The notes: generated from the letters alone by a model not told the origin. A DNA stretch of 64,000 nt from Roseobacter sp. (GCA_015665415.1 JADFAE010000010.1:124001-188000), one strand, 5' to 3'; numbered from the stretch's first letter, positions 33,545-43,280 are shown. Program-made: numbers and translations.

Positions 33545-36509
33545 GCATCCGCTCCCCTTTTGGATCAAACATATGAGGCGAGACGATCTCGACCATGACA
33601 TCCCCTTTGCGTACCGGATCGGTTGCGGTCACCGATTTGCCCTGCCAGGCGTCATGCCCGCCGGAAATATAGCCGATGCCAATCCAGTGCCCCAGCGCCG
33701 GGGAATGGGTCACAGCGGTGATCCAGCCTTCGCCAAAACCCGAAATCTCATCCGGTTTGCACAGCAAGGCGCCGCCGTTGAAGCTGTCACTGTGATCTTT
33801 GGGAAAAATTCCCACCAGTTGTGGTCTGTCTTCACGCTCCAGCTCGGGGCGTTGACGCAGCGCGCTGCCAATAAAGGGTTTCTTGGTTGAGGCCATTTTC
33901 CCCAGACCGGCGTCATCAATGGTGACCCGCCCGTCGAGTTCGGCACCGGTGACATGACCCTTTTCGATCCGGAGGGTACCAAGAGCCTCAAGCCCATAGA
34001 GGCAACCGCCCAGGGGCTCAGATGCCGCCCAAAGCTGATCCATCATCGCCTCACCAAGGTCGGCGGGCACATAGATCTCATAGGCCAGCTCACCGGAAAA
34101 GCTGATGCGCGCAATCAGGCATTTGATGCCCCCCCTCAGACGACTCTCCATCACCCCCATAAAGGGCAGGTTCTCCGCCGAGATGGCTTCCGGGTCTTCC
34201 AGACAGGCGGCGATCGCGGCGCGGGTTTTGGGGCCAGCCACGGAAACGCCCGCCCATTGGTCCGAGACCGAACTTACGTGAACTCGCAACTCTGGCCAGC
34301 GCAGCTGCAGCAGCTCCTCCAACCACACCATTACCTTTCCGGCGCCGGTGGTGGTTGTTGTCAGCAGAAAGTCATTTTGCGACAACCGCCAGGTGGTGCC
34401 GTCATCCATCACCATGCCATCATCGCGCAGCATGATACCGTAACGCGCCTTGCCCACCGCCAGTTTGGCAAAGGCATTGCTGTAGATCCGGTTGAGAAAC
34501 TCTGAGGCATCCGGCCCCTGCACCGCGATCTTACCCAGCGAGCTCACATCACAAATGCCAAGGCTCTCGCGTACGGTGGTGGCCTCACGAATATAGGCCT
34601 CGCTGAGGCTCTCGCCCCTGCGGGCAAAATACCAGGGCCGGTGCCACAGGCCTGCGTCAGTCATGGTGGCGCCGTGGCGCAGGTTCCAGTCATGCAACGG
34701 TGTGCGCCGCAAGGTTTTGAAATGGCTGCCAGTGTTGCGCCCTGCCAGCGCACCAATCGCCACCGGCGTATAGGGTGGGCGGAACCGGGTGGTGCCAACG
34801 GCGGGGATGTCTTTGCCCAGGGCCTCTGCCATCAGGGCCAGCCCAATGATATTGCCCATCTTGCCCTGATCCGTAGCCATGCCCAGCGTGGTATAGCGTT
34901 TCAGATGCTCAACCGAGACAAAGCCCTCTTGATGCGCCAAACGGATGTCGCTGGAGGTGACATCGTGCTGCGGATCAACAAAACTCTTGGTCTTTTGGCC
35001 CGACAGGCGCACCTCATAGAGCGGCTTGATTGGAGTATTCCAGCCTCCTGGGGCAATCGCGCCCACCTTTTGTCCCATGGCCAAATTTGCTGCAGCAATT
35101 CCCGAAGCGGTGCAATGCTCGGTGCTCCAGTGGCCGGCTGCAGCCCCAGCCATGGTTACGTTCTCGGCACAGGGCGCAGGCAGGAAACAAGAAAGATCCT
35201 GATCCCAGATCGGTTTTCCACCGCGATGGGACAACAGGTTTACCACCGGCGACCACCCAGCAGAGACAAGCAAGAGATCACAAGGCAACGTTTCAACCGC
35301 CACCCAAGTGTCGCCTTGCAGGCGGGCCAGTTGAACGCCAGTAACCGCTTTGCCACCCAGTGCTTTGAGCGGTGCAAGACCGGTCTGAACGGTTACTCCC
35401 GCCGCATTCATTTGCTCTGACAGGTCCGCACCAATTGCTTCGCGCAGATCAACCAGGCTGACCTTTGCCCCGGCCCGTGCCAGCTCGCCCGCTGTATCAT
35501 AAGCGGAGTCATTGTTGGTGCTCAGCACGATGTTCTGGCCGGGCAATACCCCATATCGGTTCAGGTAGCTGCGGGTAGCGTTTGCCGTCATCACGCCGGG
35601 GCGATCATTGTTTTCAAAGGCAACTGTGCGTTCCAAGGCACCGGTGGCCAGAATGGTGGCGGCAGCCCGCACGGTCCAAAACCGCTGGCGAGGGGCATGA
35701 TCCGGCTTGACCGCCAAATGATCCGTTACCCGCTCCAACAGGCCAGCCGTGCCATAATCATACAAACCAAAGGCGGTGGTGCGCGTCATGATCCGCACGC
35801 CCGCCGCTGTCAGTGCGGCAATCAGCTCAGCGCGTATTGCGTTTGACTTTGGATCGGACCGGTTCAACAGATCCCCACCCAAGTCAAAGTCCTGTTCAAC
35901 CAGGATCACGTCTTTGCCCTGTTGCGCCGCTTGCAGGGCTGCACTCATCCCAGCCGGGCCGGAACCGACAACCAACACGTCACAAAAGGCGTGCACATGA
36001 TCATAGCAATCAGGATCAGCCTGGCGCGAGGCTTCACCCATGCCGGCCGCTTTGCGAATGATCTTCTCATACTGCATCCAGAGACCGGTCCCCCGCCCCC
36101 ACTCAAAGGGCGGTAGCCCCATGAAGGTCTTGTAATAAAAGCCCGCCGAGAAGAACCTACCAAACAGCCCCAGACTTGCGCCGACATCATTGCGCACATT
36201 GGGCCAGGCATTCTGCCCCGAAGCCACCAGCCCGTCATACAGCTCGGCTATAGTTGCCTTGGTGTTTGGTTCAGCCCGGTTGCCAGTGCCCAGAGTGACG
36301 ATGGCACCGGACTCTTCGACACCCGCTGACATGATGCCGCGCGGACGGTGGTATTTGAAGCTGCGGCCCAGCACCACCTCGCCATTGGCCATCAATGCCG
36401 AGGCCAGGGTATCACCGGCAAAGCCCCGGTAGGATCTGCCATCCCAGGTGAAGCTAAGCGGCTGGCTGCGGTCGATCCGCCCGCCGGTATTCAGACGTGT
36501 CGCGCTCAT
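33537..36509 (-). CDS. soxA: Sarcosine oxidase alpha subunit
   Basis: A 990-residue SoxA-type protein. Domains in order: an N-terminal Fer2-like ubiquitin fold (to about 100), NAD(P)/FAD-binding domain with VVGSGPAGMSAA near 160 and ATGALERTVAFENNDRPGVM near 280, and a C-terminal GcvT (folate-binding) domain from about 600 with SYIREATTVRESLGICDVSSLGKIAVQG pieces. It oxidises sarcosine with O2 and passes formaldehyde to folate. MgdC of N-methylglutamate dehydrogenase is the nearest homologous alternative. Confidence 0.88.
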   Translation of the reverse strand: MSATRLNTGGRIDRSQPLSFTWDGRSYRGFAGDTLASALMANGEVVLGRSFKYHRPRGIMSAGVEESGAIVTLGTGNRAEPNTKATIAELYDGLVASGQNAWPNVRNDVGASLGLFGRFFSAGFYYKTFMGLPPFEWGRGTGLWMQYEKIIRKAAGMGEASRQADPDCYDHVHAFCDVLVVGSGPAGMSAALQAAQQGKDVILVEQDFDLGGDLLNRSDPKSNAIRAELIAALTAAGVRIMTRTTAFGLYDYGTAGLLERVTDHLAVKPDHAPRQRFWTVRAAATILATGALERTVAFENNDRPGVMTANATRSYLNRYGVLPGQNIVLSTNNDSAYDTAGELARAGAKVSLVDLREAIGADLSEQMNAAGVTVQTGLAPLKALGGKAVTGVQLARLQGDTWVAVETLPCDLLLVSAGWSPVVNLLSHRGGKPIWDQDLSCFLPAPCAENVTMAGAAAGHWSTEHCTASGIAAANLAMGQKVGAIAPGGWNTPIKPLYEVRLSGQKTKSFVDPQHDVTSSDIRLAHQEGFVSVEHLKRYTTLGMATDQGKMGNIIGLALMAEALGKDIPAVGTTRFRPPYTPVAIGALAGRNTGSHFKTLRRTPLHDWNLRHGATMTDAGLWHRPWYFARRGESLSEAYIREATTVRESLGICDVSSLGKIAVQGPDASEFLNRIYSNAFAKLAVGKARYGIMLRDDGMVMDDGTTWRLSQNDFLLTTTTTGAGKVMVWLEELLQLRWPELRVHVSSVSDQWAGVSVAGPKTRAAIAACLEDPEAISAENLPFMGVMESRLRGGIKCLIARISFSGELAYEIYVPADLGEAMMDQLWAASEPLGGCLYGLEALGTLRIEKGHVTGAELDGRVTIDDAGLGKMASTKKPFIGSALRQRPELEREDRPQLVGIFPKDHSDSFNGGALLCKPDEISGFGEGWITAVTHSPALGHWIGIGYISGGHDAWQGKSVTATDPVRKGDVMVEIVSPHMFDPKGERMHG

Positions 36510-36790
36510 GCCGTCACCTCCAGCGCTTGAGCCATATCGGGATGCGCCGGGCGTACGGAATAGATCTCATGGGTCATGGTATCGCGCTCCACCAAAAGCC
36601 ACATGCGACAGCCATTCACATGCTGCCAGGTCTCGACCTGACGTCCACAAATGTTTTCACGCTGAAACACCGCATCGTGCCAGTCCTGCATGGGTGCATC
36701 CAAATCTGGATAGATGATCGCGCCATCCCCCCCATAGGCGAATTCGCTGTGGTCACGGGTGCCGCAAAACGGACAGGGTATTCTAATCAT
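36506..36790 (-). CDS. soxD: Sarcosine oxidase delta subunit
   Basis: A 94-residue zinc-binding subunit: Cys residues in IPCPFCG at the N-terminus and WQHVNGC in the C-terminal half supply the zinc ligands seen in SoxD. Located between soxB and soxA with four-base overlap to soxA, the standard soxBDAG order. Confidence 0.87.
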   Translation of the reverse strand: MIRIPCPFCGTRDHSEFAYGGDGAIIYPDLDAPMQDWHDAVFQRENICGRQVETWQHVNGCRMWLLVERDTMTHEIYSVRPAHPDMAQALEVTA

Positions 36791-36801
36791 GTGTGATCTC
36801 C

Positions 36802-38073
36802 TTATCCGTGCAGTTTCGGGTCTGGCCCGGCGCCGCGCTCATCCAGCTGAAGGCCGCGCTCAAACCGTTTCAGATCGTGGTTGGCGATCACCTTGTCGGG
36901 CCGGTCGTTGGCGATGAGATCGGCAAAGTAAGTGCCCGAGGCAGGCGTTGCCTTGAAGCCACCGTAGTTCCAGCCCGCGTTCAGGTAGAGGTTGTCGACG
37001 GGGGTCTTGCAGATGAAATGCGAACCATCCATCGACATATCCACCACACCGGACCAATGACGCAGCAGACGCACACGGCCCAGACAGGGCATTACCGACA
37101 TTGCGGCCTCGGCCACGTCCTGTACAATCGGCAAGTTGCCCTTCTGGGCGTAGGATTTGTACCAGTCCAGGTCCCCGCCAAAGACCATGCCGCCCTTGTC
37201 GGACTGCGAGATATAGAAATGCGCGCCGCCCATGCCAAAGACCACAACCTGATCCAGCAGGGGTTTCAGCGGCTCTGAGACAAAAGCCTGCAATTTGTGC
37301 GATTCAATGGGCAAATGCCGCATCCCAGCCATGTTCCACAGCCGCGAGCTGTTGCCAGCTACCGCCAGACCGACCTTGTCGGTGGTGATCTTGCCGCGTG
37401 AGGTTTCGATCGCTGTGACCTTGTCACCGTCGCGCAGGATGGCGGTGACTTCGCAATTCTGGATGATGTCGACACCCAGTTGATCCGCCGCCCGCGCATA
37501 GCCCCAGATCACCGCATCGTGCCGCGCGGTTCCGGCGCGTTTGTGCACAGCTGCACCCATGATCGGAAAGCGGGCATCGGCGCCGTAGTTCAGATGTGGC
37601 ACTGCCTCTTGCAGCTGCTCCAGGCTCCAGATCTCGACATCCGCGTTCCCAGTAAGCCGCATGGTGTTGTAGTTGCGCGCTGTGGCATCCACCGCACCGG
37701 GGCTGTGCAACAGGGTAATATGCGAGCGCTGGCTGAACATGACGTTGTAGTTCAACTCATGGCTCAGCTCTTCCCAGAGGTTCAGCGAGTTCTCATAAAA
37801 TTCACGGTTGCCAGGCTGAGTATAGTTCGAGCGCACAATAGTGGTGTTGCGTCCAGCGTTGCCGCCGCCGATCCAGCCCTTTTCCAGCACCGCGATGTTG
37901 CGAATGCCGTGGTTCTTGGCCAGGTAATAGGCGGTGGCAAGCCCATGCAGCCCGCCGCCGATAATCACCACATCGTAACGAGGTTTGGGTTCGGGGTCGC
38001 GCCACTGACGCGACCAGCCCTTCTGGCCGGTCACGCCGTTCCAGAAGACATTCCAAGCGGAAAATCTTGTCAT
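36802..38073 (-). CDS. soxB: Sarcosine oxidase beta subunit
   Basis: A 423-residue FAD enzyme: dinucleotide fold VVIIGGGLHGLATAYYLAKNHG at residues 35-56 and the conserved His in RAGTARHDAVIWGYARAAD near 180, to which FMN is covalently attached in characterised SoxB. It oxidises the N-methyl group. Starts 22 bases after the EutA-like gene. Because the same fold makes MgdA, the substrate could be sarcosine or N-methylglutamate; the presence of Rieske and creatinase-like genes favours a sarcosine-forming route. Confidence 0.88.
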   Translation of the reverse strand: MTRFSAWNVFWNGVTGQKGWSRQWRDPEPKPRYDVVIIGGGLHGLATAYYLAKNHGIRNIAVLEKGWIGGGNAGRNTTIVRSNYTQPGNREFYENSLNLWEELSHELNYNVMFSQRSHITLLHSPGAVDATARNYNTMRLTGNADVEIWSLEQLQEAVPHLNYGADARFPIMGAAVHKRAGTARHDAVIWGYARAADQLGVDIIQNCEVTAILRDGDKVTAIETSRGKITTDKVGLAVAGNSSRLWNMAGMRHLPIESHKLQAFVSEPLKPLLDQVVVFGMGGAHFYISQSDKGGMVFGGDLDWYKSYAQKGNLPIVQDVAEAAMSVMPCLGRVRLLRHWSGVVDMSMDGSHFICKTPVDNLYLNAGWNYGGFKATPASGTYFADLIANDRPDKVIANHDLKRFERGLQLDERGAGPDPKLHG

Positions 38074-38095
38074 TTTATCTGTCTTTCAACGGGCT

Positions 38096-38893
38096 TTAGA
38101 GGGTGCTTTTCAGCGCCTTGCCAGGATGTTTGAAAATCTGACCAAAGCCTTCCAGCTCATCCATGATGCCGGCGCGGCGCAGGCAGGACCACATCTGGGC
38201 CTGGTTCGAGGTGATCACCGGTTTGCCAGTGACCTGCTCGATCTCTTCCACCACCTCCAAGGCGCGAATACCGCCACAGCTGAGGAAAATTACATCGGCG
38301 TCTGGCTGGTCGATCTCCAGCGCAAACTTCTTCCAGTACTCAGGCGTCACCAACCCCATGTCCCAGCCCTGGGCAATATTGAGCCCCTGAATGTCGAGCA
38401 CTTCAAAGCCGCGCTCCACCAGGAACTCTGCCTCGGCAGTGTTGATTTCATCCAAGTATGGCGTGCCAACGACCAGCTTCTTTGCACCCAGCTCGTGCAG
38501 CGCATCCAACACGCCTTGCACCAGACACATCGGCTGCGCCCAGGGAGCGCCCTTATGGATTTCTTTGAAGATCCGCTGCTCGCCGATGACAATGGATCCG
38601 CTGGTGCAGCTGTAGCTGACCACATCAGGCCGGGCCTCGGGCTGAATGCGCGAAGCGGCATCAGCCATATGTTCGATATGGCGCGACAGGGTTTCATTGG
38701 TGGTGTAGTCATCGGTTTTCAACCGCGTGATATGCACACCGACACCCTCGGGCGCCATGTCACGAAAATCCCCTTCGGCGGAAGGATCCGTCGACATCAG
38801 GATAAAGCCAAGCTTTGCGCGATGATGACGACCTGTGCTGAGTTCCGGAGTGCGGGGCGTGGACTGGATCGTTTGACCAGGCTGAAACATCAC
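38096..38893 (-). CDS. Asp/Glu-racemase-superfamily protein, maleate isomerase/EutA-like (copy 1)
   Basis: A 265-residue protein with two catalytic-type cysteines, Cys96 in SYSCTSGS and Cys206 in FLSCGGIR, as in maleate cis-trans isomerase, arylmalonate decarboxylase and EutA. EutA of ectoine utilisation clusters is the closest contextual match, since an M24 hydrolase gene precedes it with a four-base overlap. The reaction here is unknown; two cysteines argue for isomerase or racemase chemistry. Confidence 0.78.
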   Translation of the reverse strand: MMFQPGQTIQSTPRTPELSTGRHHRAKLGFILMSTDPSAEGDFRDMAPEGVGVHITRLKTDDYTTNETLSRHIEHMADAASRIQPEARPDVVSYSCTSGSIVIGEQRIFKEIHKGAPWAQPMCLVQGVLDALHELGAKKLVVGTPYLDEINTAEAEFLVERGFEVLDIQGLNIAQGWDMGLVTPEYWKKFALEIDQPDADVIFLSCGGIRALEVVEEIEQVTGKPVITSNQAQMWSCLRRAGIMDELEGFGQIFKHPGKALKSTL

Positions 38894-40032
38894 AGAATGA
38901 CCTCTTCTACGGATTTCGGGTGTTGGGTGAGTGGCTCCCAGCCGTCCTCGGTGATGATAAAGCTGTCGCCAACCTGGGCGCGGAAGGTCTCAACCGACAC
39001 AGAGCCATCTACCGCCAGAACCATGCCGGGCTGAATGATGGTGGTGTCGCCGGTAACCAGCTGCGGGGCTTCCAAAAAGCTGAAGCCGGTCGCGCGGCCA
39101 CAGCGGAAGGGATACTCAAAACCCGCACCCTGAATGACCTCGGCGTATTCGGCGTGAATGCTTTCGGCGGTCACACCGGGGCGCAGCGCATCCAGCGCCG
39201 CCTTCTGACTGGCCACGGCCACCTCATAGACCTTCACCTGTTCCGGGTCGGGCTCGCCAATCCAGAAGGTTCGGTCAAAGCCCAGTTTGAAGCGGTGAAA
39301 GTTGGTCATGCCACAAAAGCACAAGAAGACCGGTTCGCCCTGACGCATGATGCGAGTCGAGGCGCGATGGTGCGTTTTGACGATGTCTTTGCCTGAGGCC
39401 ATGATCTGCAGGAAATGGGTATTGGGTGACATGTTGGCATCATCGTAATGGGCCGCCAACAGTTCCGCTGCCTTGCGCGTTCCGGCCTGCGAAGTGGCAA
39501 TTGCAACCTCAAATTCGGGAACGCCATCGCCGATGGCCGCACGGCCCGCATTCATCATCGCAGTGGCCACCTGCCCGGCGTGACGGGCCAGTTGCAGCTC
39601 CTGCGCCGATTTGATCATCCGCATTTCATTCAGGATCGGGGTGACACTGGTGAGTTTGTCACCTTCAACGAGGTCATTCACATAGGCCCGCACCAAGGGC
39701 GGCATATGATCGGGCTCAATCGCCACAGAGGTTGCTGATTTAACCGCCGTTGGAAGCTCTTCGCGCCATTCATTGCCCATGCCGTCGTTCCAGGGGGCAA
39801 TCCGTCCGACACGCGCCGCGGCCTGGGCGCTGTTAAGGTCGATTGTCGGCGTGATCAACAGCGCCTCGCCATCCTTGGGCACCACCAGAATGGTCGGGCG
39901 GCCAAACTCCATGTGCAAATAGTCGTAGTAGCCGGTCAGGTAGTAGACATTGTCGTCATCAGTGATCAGCGCCACATCGATATTGGCGGCAGTCAATTTG
40001 GTCTGCAGTCGGCTCAATCGTTCGGTGAACAT
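38890..40032 (-). CDS. M24-fold hydrolase, creatinase-like, without metal ligands
   Basis: A 380-residue pita-bread-fold protein. N-terminal YYDYLHMEFGRPTILVV and NEMRMIKSAQE resemble creatinase. The residues that bind metals in M24 peptidases are replaced: first Asp by LCFC (239), second Asp by Gly251, the HG loop by GRATGFSF near 313-318, and the two Glu by AVDGS (342) and RAQVGD (353). A candidate catalytic His is at 221-222 (KTHHRAS), where creatinase has His232. It first in the operon with soxBDAG, so a metal-free creatinase- or ectoine-hydrolase-type step feeding sarcosine is plausible. Confidence 0.75.
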   Translation of the reverse strand: MFTERLSRLQTKLTAANIDVALITDDDNVYYLTGYYDYLHMEFGRPTILVVPKDGEALLITPTIDLNSAQAAARVGRIAPWNDGMGNEWREELPTAVKSATSVAIEPDHMPPLVRAYVNDLVEGDKLTSVTPILNEMRMIKSAQELQLARHAGQVATAMMNAGRAAIGDGVPEFEVAIATSQAGTRKAAELLAAHYDDANMSPNTHFLQIMASGKDIVKTHHRASTRIMRQGEPVFLCFCGMTNFHRFKLGFDRTFWIGEPDPEQVKVYEVAVASQKAALDALRPGVTAESIHAEYAEVIQGAGFEYPFRCGRATGFSFLEAPQLVTGDTTIIQPGMVLAVDGSVSVETFRAQVGDSFIITEDGWEPLTQHPKSVEEVIL

Positions 40033-40090
40033 GCGGACTTCCCCTGTGCATATGGCCCCGGCGGATCTGGGCCCTATTGTGTATTTCAGA

Positions 40091-40160
40091 CGAGCTTATT
40101 GCCAGAAATCGCATTTTCAAAATGACTTTTACCCATCAAGTATGATAACCATTAGTTATG
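40091..40160. repeat. Duplicated regulatory sequence, copy 1 (promoter of unit A / LysR)
   Basis: Bases 40091-40160 match 44411-44480 at the same offset of 4320 with small indels; TATGATAACC (40141-40150) is identical and CAAAATGAC is shared. This copy lies between the creatinase-like gene (minus) and the LysR gene (plus) and includes the LysR start codon. Confidence 0.8.
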
Positions 40161-41033
40161 AAAAATTACCGCCGCACCCTACCGCCTCTGGACTATCTCT
40201 TGTTTTTCGAGACGGTCGCACGCCACAAAAACTTTACCCGTGCAGCGGAGGAGCTGAATGTTAGTCAGGCCGCTGTCAGCAAACGGGTAAAATTCCTGGA
40301 GAGCTGGCTTGGGGTCGAATTGATGACCCGTAACGGTCGCACCGTAGACCTCACCAAAGCGGGGCATAAGCTTGCTGCCAATGCATCTGAGGCGTTAGAG
40401 TACCTGGCGCTTGGGATAAGTCAATTGCGACAGGGCAGCCATGACAGGCTGTCCTTGGCCTCAAACATCGCGGTTTCGCAGTTCTGGTTGACGCCGCAGG
40501 TCAACGAATACCTGCTGAGCCAAGACGCTGTACCCGTGAGCATTACCGCCTCAAACAAGGAATCTGATGTTCTCAATCAGGATCATGACGTGGTCGTCTA
40601 CTACGGAAACGACATTCCTTCAGGTTGGGAAGGAGGAGTTTTGTTCGAGGAGGTTTGGCAGCCCGTGGCAGCGCCCAGCCTGCTTGCCAAAGAGCCCGAC
40701 CTTGCGCGCAGCACCCTGTTGGATTTTGACAAACTGGCGTTGAAATGGATCAACTGGCCCGACTTCATTGACATGTCTGACTCTGAGGAACTGACAGCGA
40801 CGCCTCGGGTCAACCTGGGCTCCTACGGTAGTTCGTTGGATGCGGCGATCCGGGGCAAAGGCATTGCCTTGGGATGCGTCAACGTCCTGCGATATGAGAT
40901 CGAGGCGGGCCGGTTGGCGCCTTTGGATGGATACACCTTGAACACAGGCCGCACCTATTTTGTCATCTGGCGGGTCGGAACCCTGTCCCAACGCACGCGC
41001 GATCTGTTGCGTGACGTTGGGATCGATATCTAG
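40158..41033 (+). CDS. LysR-type transcriptional regulator
   Basis: A 291-residue LTTR of the GcvA-like group: HTH at residues 8-70 (FFETVARHKNFTRAAEELNVSQAAVSKRVKFLES in part) and a two-lobe effector domain ending in YFVIWRVGTLSQRTRDLL. Divergent from the creatinase-like/sox operon and convergent with the ABC importer operon, so it probably controls both; the repeated promoter block at the two operons supports this. Confidence 0.87.
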   Translation: MKNYRRTLPPLDYLLFFETVARHKNFTRAAEELNVSQAAVSKRVKFLESWLGVELMTRNGRTVDLTKAGHKLAANASEALEYLALGISQLRQGSHDRLSLASNIAVSQFWLTPQVNEYLLSQDAVPVSITASNKESDVLNQDHDVVVYYGNDIPSGWEGGVLFEEVWQPVAAPSLLAKEPDLARSTLLDFDKLALKWINWPDFIDMSDSEELTATPRVNLGSYGSSLDAAIRGKGIALGCVNVLRYEIEAGRLAPLDGYTLNTGRTYFVIWRVGTLSQRTRDLLRDVGIDI

Positions 41034-41045
41034 GTCAACGCCAGA

Positions 41046-41861
41046 TCACACAGCCTCGCGGACCGCACTCAGGAACTGCTGGGTGCGTTCGCGCTGTGGG
41101 TTGCCAAACAGCTCTGAGGGATGCCCTTGCTCTTCGATCTTACCGCCGTAGAAAAAGCAAATACGATCTGAAATATCACGGGCAAACCCCATCTGATGGG
41201 TGACCATCAGCATGGTGAGGTTATGTTCGGAAACCAATCCTCGGATGACATTTGTTACCTCGCCAATCACTTCCGGATCCAGCGCCGAGGTCACCTCGTC
41301 AAACAGCATCACCTTGGGGCGCATGGCCAGCGCCCGCGCAATGGCAACCCGTTGTTGCTGCCCCCCCGACAGGCGCGAGGGGTGTTGGTCCTTTTTGGCA
41401 ATCATGCCGACCAGTTCTAGCAGTTCTTCCGACCGGTCACGCGCCTCTGCCTTGGAGAGACCCAAAACCTGAACCGGGCCCTCCATGCAGTTTTCCAGCG
41501 CGGTCATATGCGGGAACAGATTGAAGTGCTGAAAGCACATCCCGATGTCAGAACGACGACTGTGCAGGTGGCGTTCATTGGCCGGCACCAACTGCCCCCC
41601 TTTGGGCATGTGGGTCAGCGGTTTGCCATCCACATAGATCACCCCGCTATTGATCTGTTCCAGCGTCATCAACATCCGCAATACGGTTGTTTTACCTGAC
41701 CCGGAGGGGCCAATGATCGACACCATTTCACCGGCATTGATGTCTAGATCAAGATCATCAAGCACGGTTAATGTGCCGTAGGATTTGCGCACCTTGCGAA
41801 AACTCACCATGGGTGTGTTTTCGCCGCTCAGTTCGAGTGGAAAACCTGACATATCAAGCAT
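41046..41861 (-). CDS. Polar amino-acid/ectoine-type ABC importer ATPase (EhuA-like)
   Basis: A 271-residue ABC ATPase with Walker A GPSGSGKTT near 51-59, signature LSGGQQQR near 165 and Walker B MLFDEVTSALD near 186. The stretch LTHMPKGGQLVPANERHLHSRR resembles EhuA of ectoine importers more than GlnQ/HisP, where this insert is absent. Last gene of the four-gene importer operon; overlaps the permease by one base. Confidence 0.85.
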   Translation of the reverse strand: MLDMSGFPLELSGENTPMVSFRKVRKSYGTLTVLDDLDLDINAGEMVSIIGPSGSGKTTVLRMLMTLEQINSGVIYVDGKPLTHMPKGGQLVPANERHLHSRRSDIGMCFQHFNLFPHMTALENCMEGPVQVLGLSKAEARDRSEELLELVGMIAKKDQHPSRLSGGQQQRVAIARALAMRPKVMLFDEVTSALDPEVIGEVTNVIRGLVSEHNLTMLMVTHQMGFARDISDRICFFYGGKIEEQGHPSELFGNPQRERTQQFLSAVREAV

Positions 41862-42529
41862 TATTTCAGTCCCATTTTGCGGCGCACGCGCCCTTCCATC
41901 AGCCGGATCAGACCGGCGGCAGGAAGAGAGATTGCAAGGAAGAGGATGCCAACCATCGTGTAGGGCTCAAGAAAGCGATAATGCTCGGACCCGATGGCAT
42001 TGGCCGTGTGAATGAGTTCGGCGACCCCAATGACGGACAGCATCGGCGTGTCCTTGAAGATACCAACCAGGTAGTTGCCCATGCCCGAAAGGGCAGATGG
42101 GATGGCCTGCGGAATGATGACACGGCAGTATTTCTGCAGCGTGGTCATGTTCAGTGCAATCGCCGCCTCCCACTGACCTTTAGGGACGCTGTCGATGCCA
42201 CCGCGATAGACCTCAGACAAATAGCAGGCATAGTGAAGACCGATTGCGATCATCCCCGACATCCAGGGGCTGAGGCGAATGCCGAACTGCGGCCCGACGT
42301 AGAAGACAAAGAAGATCTGCAACAGCAAAGGCGTAGAGCGGATGAATTCAACCAACTCCCGCACAACAAAGGTCAAAGCGCGTGAAGGGCTGCGTTGGGC
42401 GATGGCGAGGAAAAGCCCCAGCACCAAGGCAATGGCATAGCCTGCGCCCGCCGCCAAAAGCGTGTTTCCGGTTGCCACCACAAGGCGCGGCAGGATTTCC
42501 CAGGCGAATTCCCATTTCCAATCAAACAT
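41861..42529 (-). CDS. Polar amino-acid ABC importer permease (HisM/EhuD type)
   Basis: A 222-residue permease of the His/Glu/ectoine family with membrane segments around residues 15-40, 55-75, 85-105, 145-165 and 185-205. The coupling motif GKGQWEAAIALNMTTLQKYCRVIIPQAIPSALSG (partly quoted) is at about 125-150. Three bases after the sister permease. Confidence 0.88.
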   Translation of the reverse strand: MFDWKWEFAWEILPRLVVATGNTLLAAGAGYAIALVLGLFLAIAQRSPSRALTFVVRELVEFIRSTPLLLQIFFVFYVGPQFGIRLSPWMSGMIAIGLHYACYLSEVYRGGIDSVPKGQWEAAIALNMTTLQKYCRVIIPQAIPSALSGMGNYLVGIFKDTPMLSVIGVAELIHTANAIGSEHYRFLEPYTMVGILFLAISLPAAGLIRLMEGRVRRKMGLK

Positions 42530-42532
42530 GGA

Positions 42533-43198
42533 TCAAGCCCTTCCCATTTTGCGGGCCATATAGGCCTCGAGCCAGCGCATGAAGGGGGTCACCATGAAAC
42601 GCGCCAGGATATAGTAAGTTACAAGTGCGGCGCCAAAGGCCTGGGCTGACAGGAAAGTGGAGCCGTTGATCTGTTTGGTCTCAAACATCAGATCCGCCAC
42701 CGAGATCAGAGAGACCAGTGCCGTCCCCTTCAGCAGCTCGATCATCAGATTGCCCCAGGGCGGCAACATATTGACCAGGGCCTGAGGCAGGATCACCCGC
42801 CGCATCCGCTGCGCGGGCGACATATTGATCGCAAGGGCTGCCTCCCACTGACCTTTGGGGACGGAAAGAATGCCGCCCCGAACCAGCTCAGCCCCGTAGG
42901 CACCGATGTTCATGCCAACTGCCACATAGCCGGCTGTGAACTTGTCGATCGACACGCCAAACAACGGCAAAACAAAGAAGATCCAATAGAGCTGAACCAA
43001 GAGCGAGGTGCCACGAAAGATCTCGATATAGGTCACGGCCGTAGCGCGAACCAACCTGTTGGGGGAGAGTTTCATCAGGCCCATCACCAAGGCGACGGTC
43101 ACCCCGAGAAGGGTTGCCAGAAAGAACTGTGCAACAGTCATTCCGGTTCCGGCCAAGAGGCGTGGCCAGTATTGGGCAACGAAATCAAAGATATTCAT
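42533..43198 (-). CDS. Polar amino-acid ABC importer permease (HisQ/EhuC type)
   Basis: A 221-residue permease paralogous to its neighbour, with the coupling motif GQWEAALAINMSPAQRMRRVILPQALVNMLPPWG (in part) and five hydrophobic segments. Follows the binding-protein gene after a large hairpin. The two permeases form the heterodimeric channel. Confidence 0.88.
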   Translation of the reverse strand: MNIFDFVAQYWPRLLAGTGMTVAQFFLATLLGVTVALVMGLMKLSPNRLVRATAVTYIEIFRGTSLLVQLYWIFFVLPLFGVSIDKFTAGYVAVGMNIGAYGAELVRGGILSVPKGQWEAALAINMSPAQRMRRVILPQALVNMLPPWGNLMIELLKGTALVSLISVADLMFETKQINGSTFLSAQAFGAALVTYYILARFMVTPFMRWLEAYMARKMGRA

Positions 43199-43233
43199 GG
43201 ATCCGCTCTGCTATCTTAAGAAACGTGCAAGAT

Positions 43234-43260
43234 GCGGCGAGCCTCAAAAAGGCCCGCCGC
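43234..43260 (-). terminator. Hairpin between binding-protein and permease genes
   Basis: GCGGCGAGCC (43234-43243) pairs with GGCCCGCCGC (43251-43260) with one mismatch, loop TCAAAAA. No T-tract follows, so it probably stabilises the binding-protein message and partly limits read-through. Confidence 0.6.
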
Positions 43261-43280
43261 GGGGATACTCAGCTTGAGAT

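Noticed and set aside
33537-38073. N-methylglutamate dehydrogenase (mgdABCD) instead of sarcosine oxidase
   Set aside because: The families are homologous and share gene order; the link with a creatinase-like and a Rieske gene favours sarcosine, but this is not excluded.
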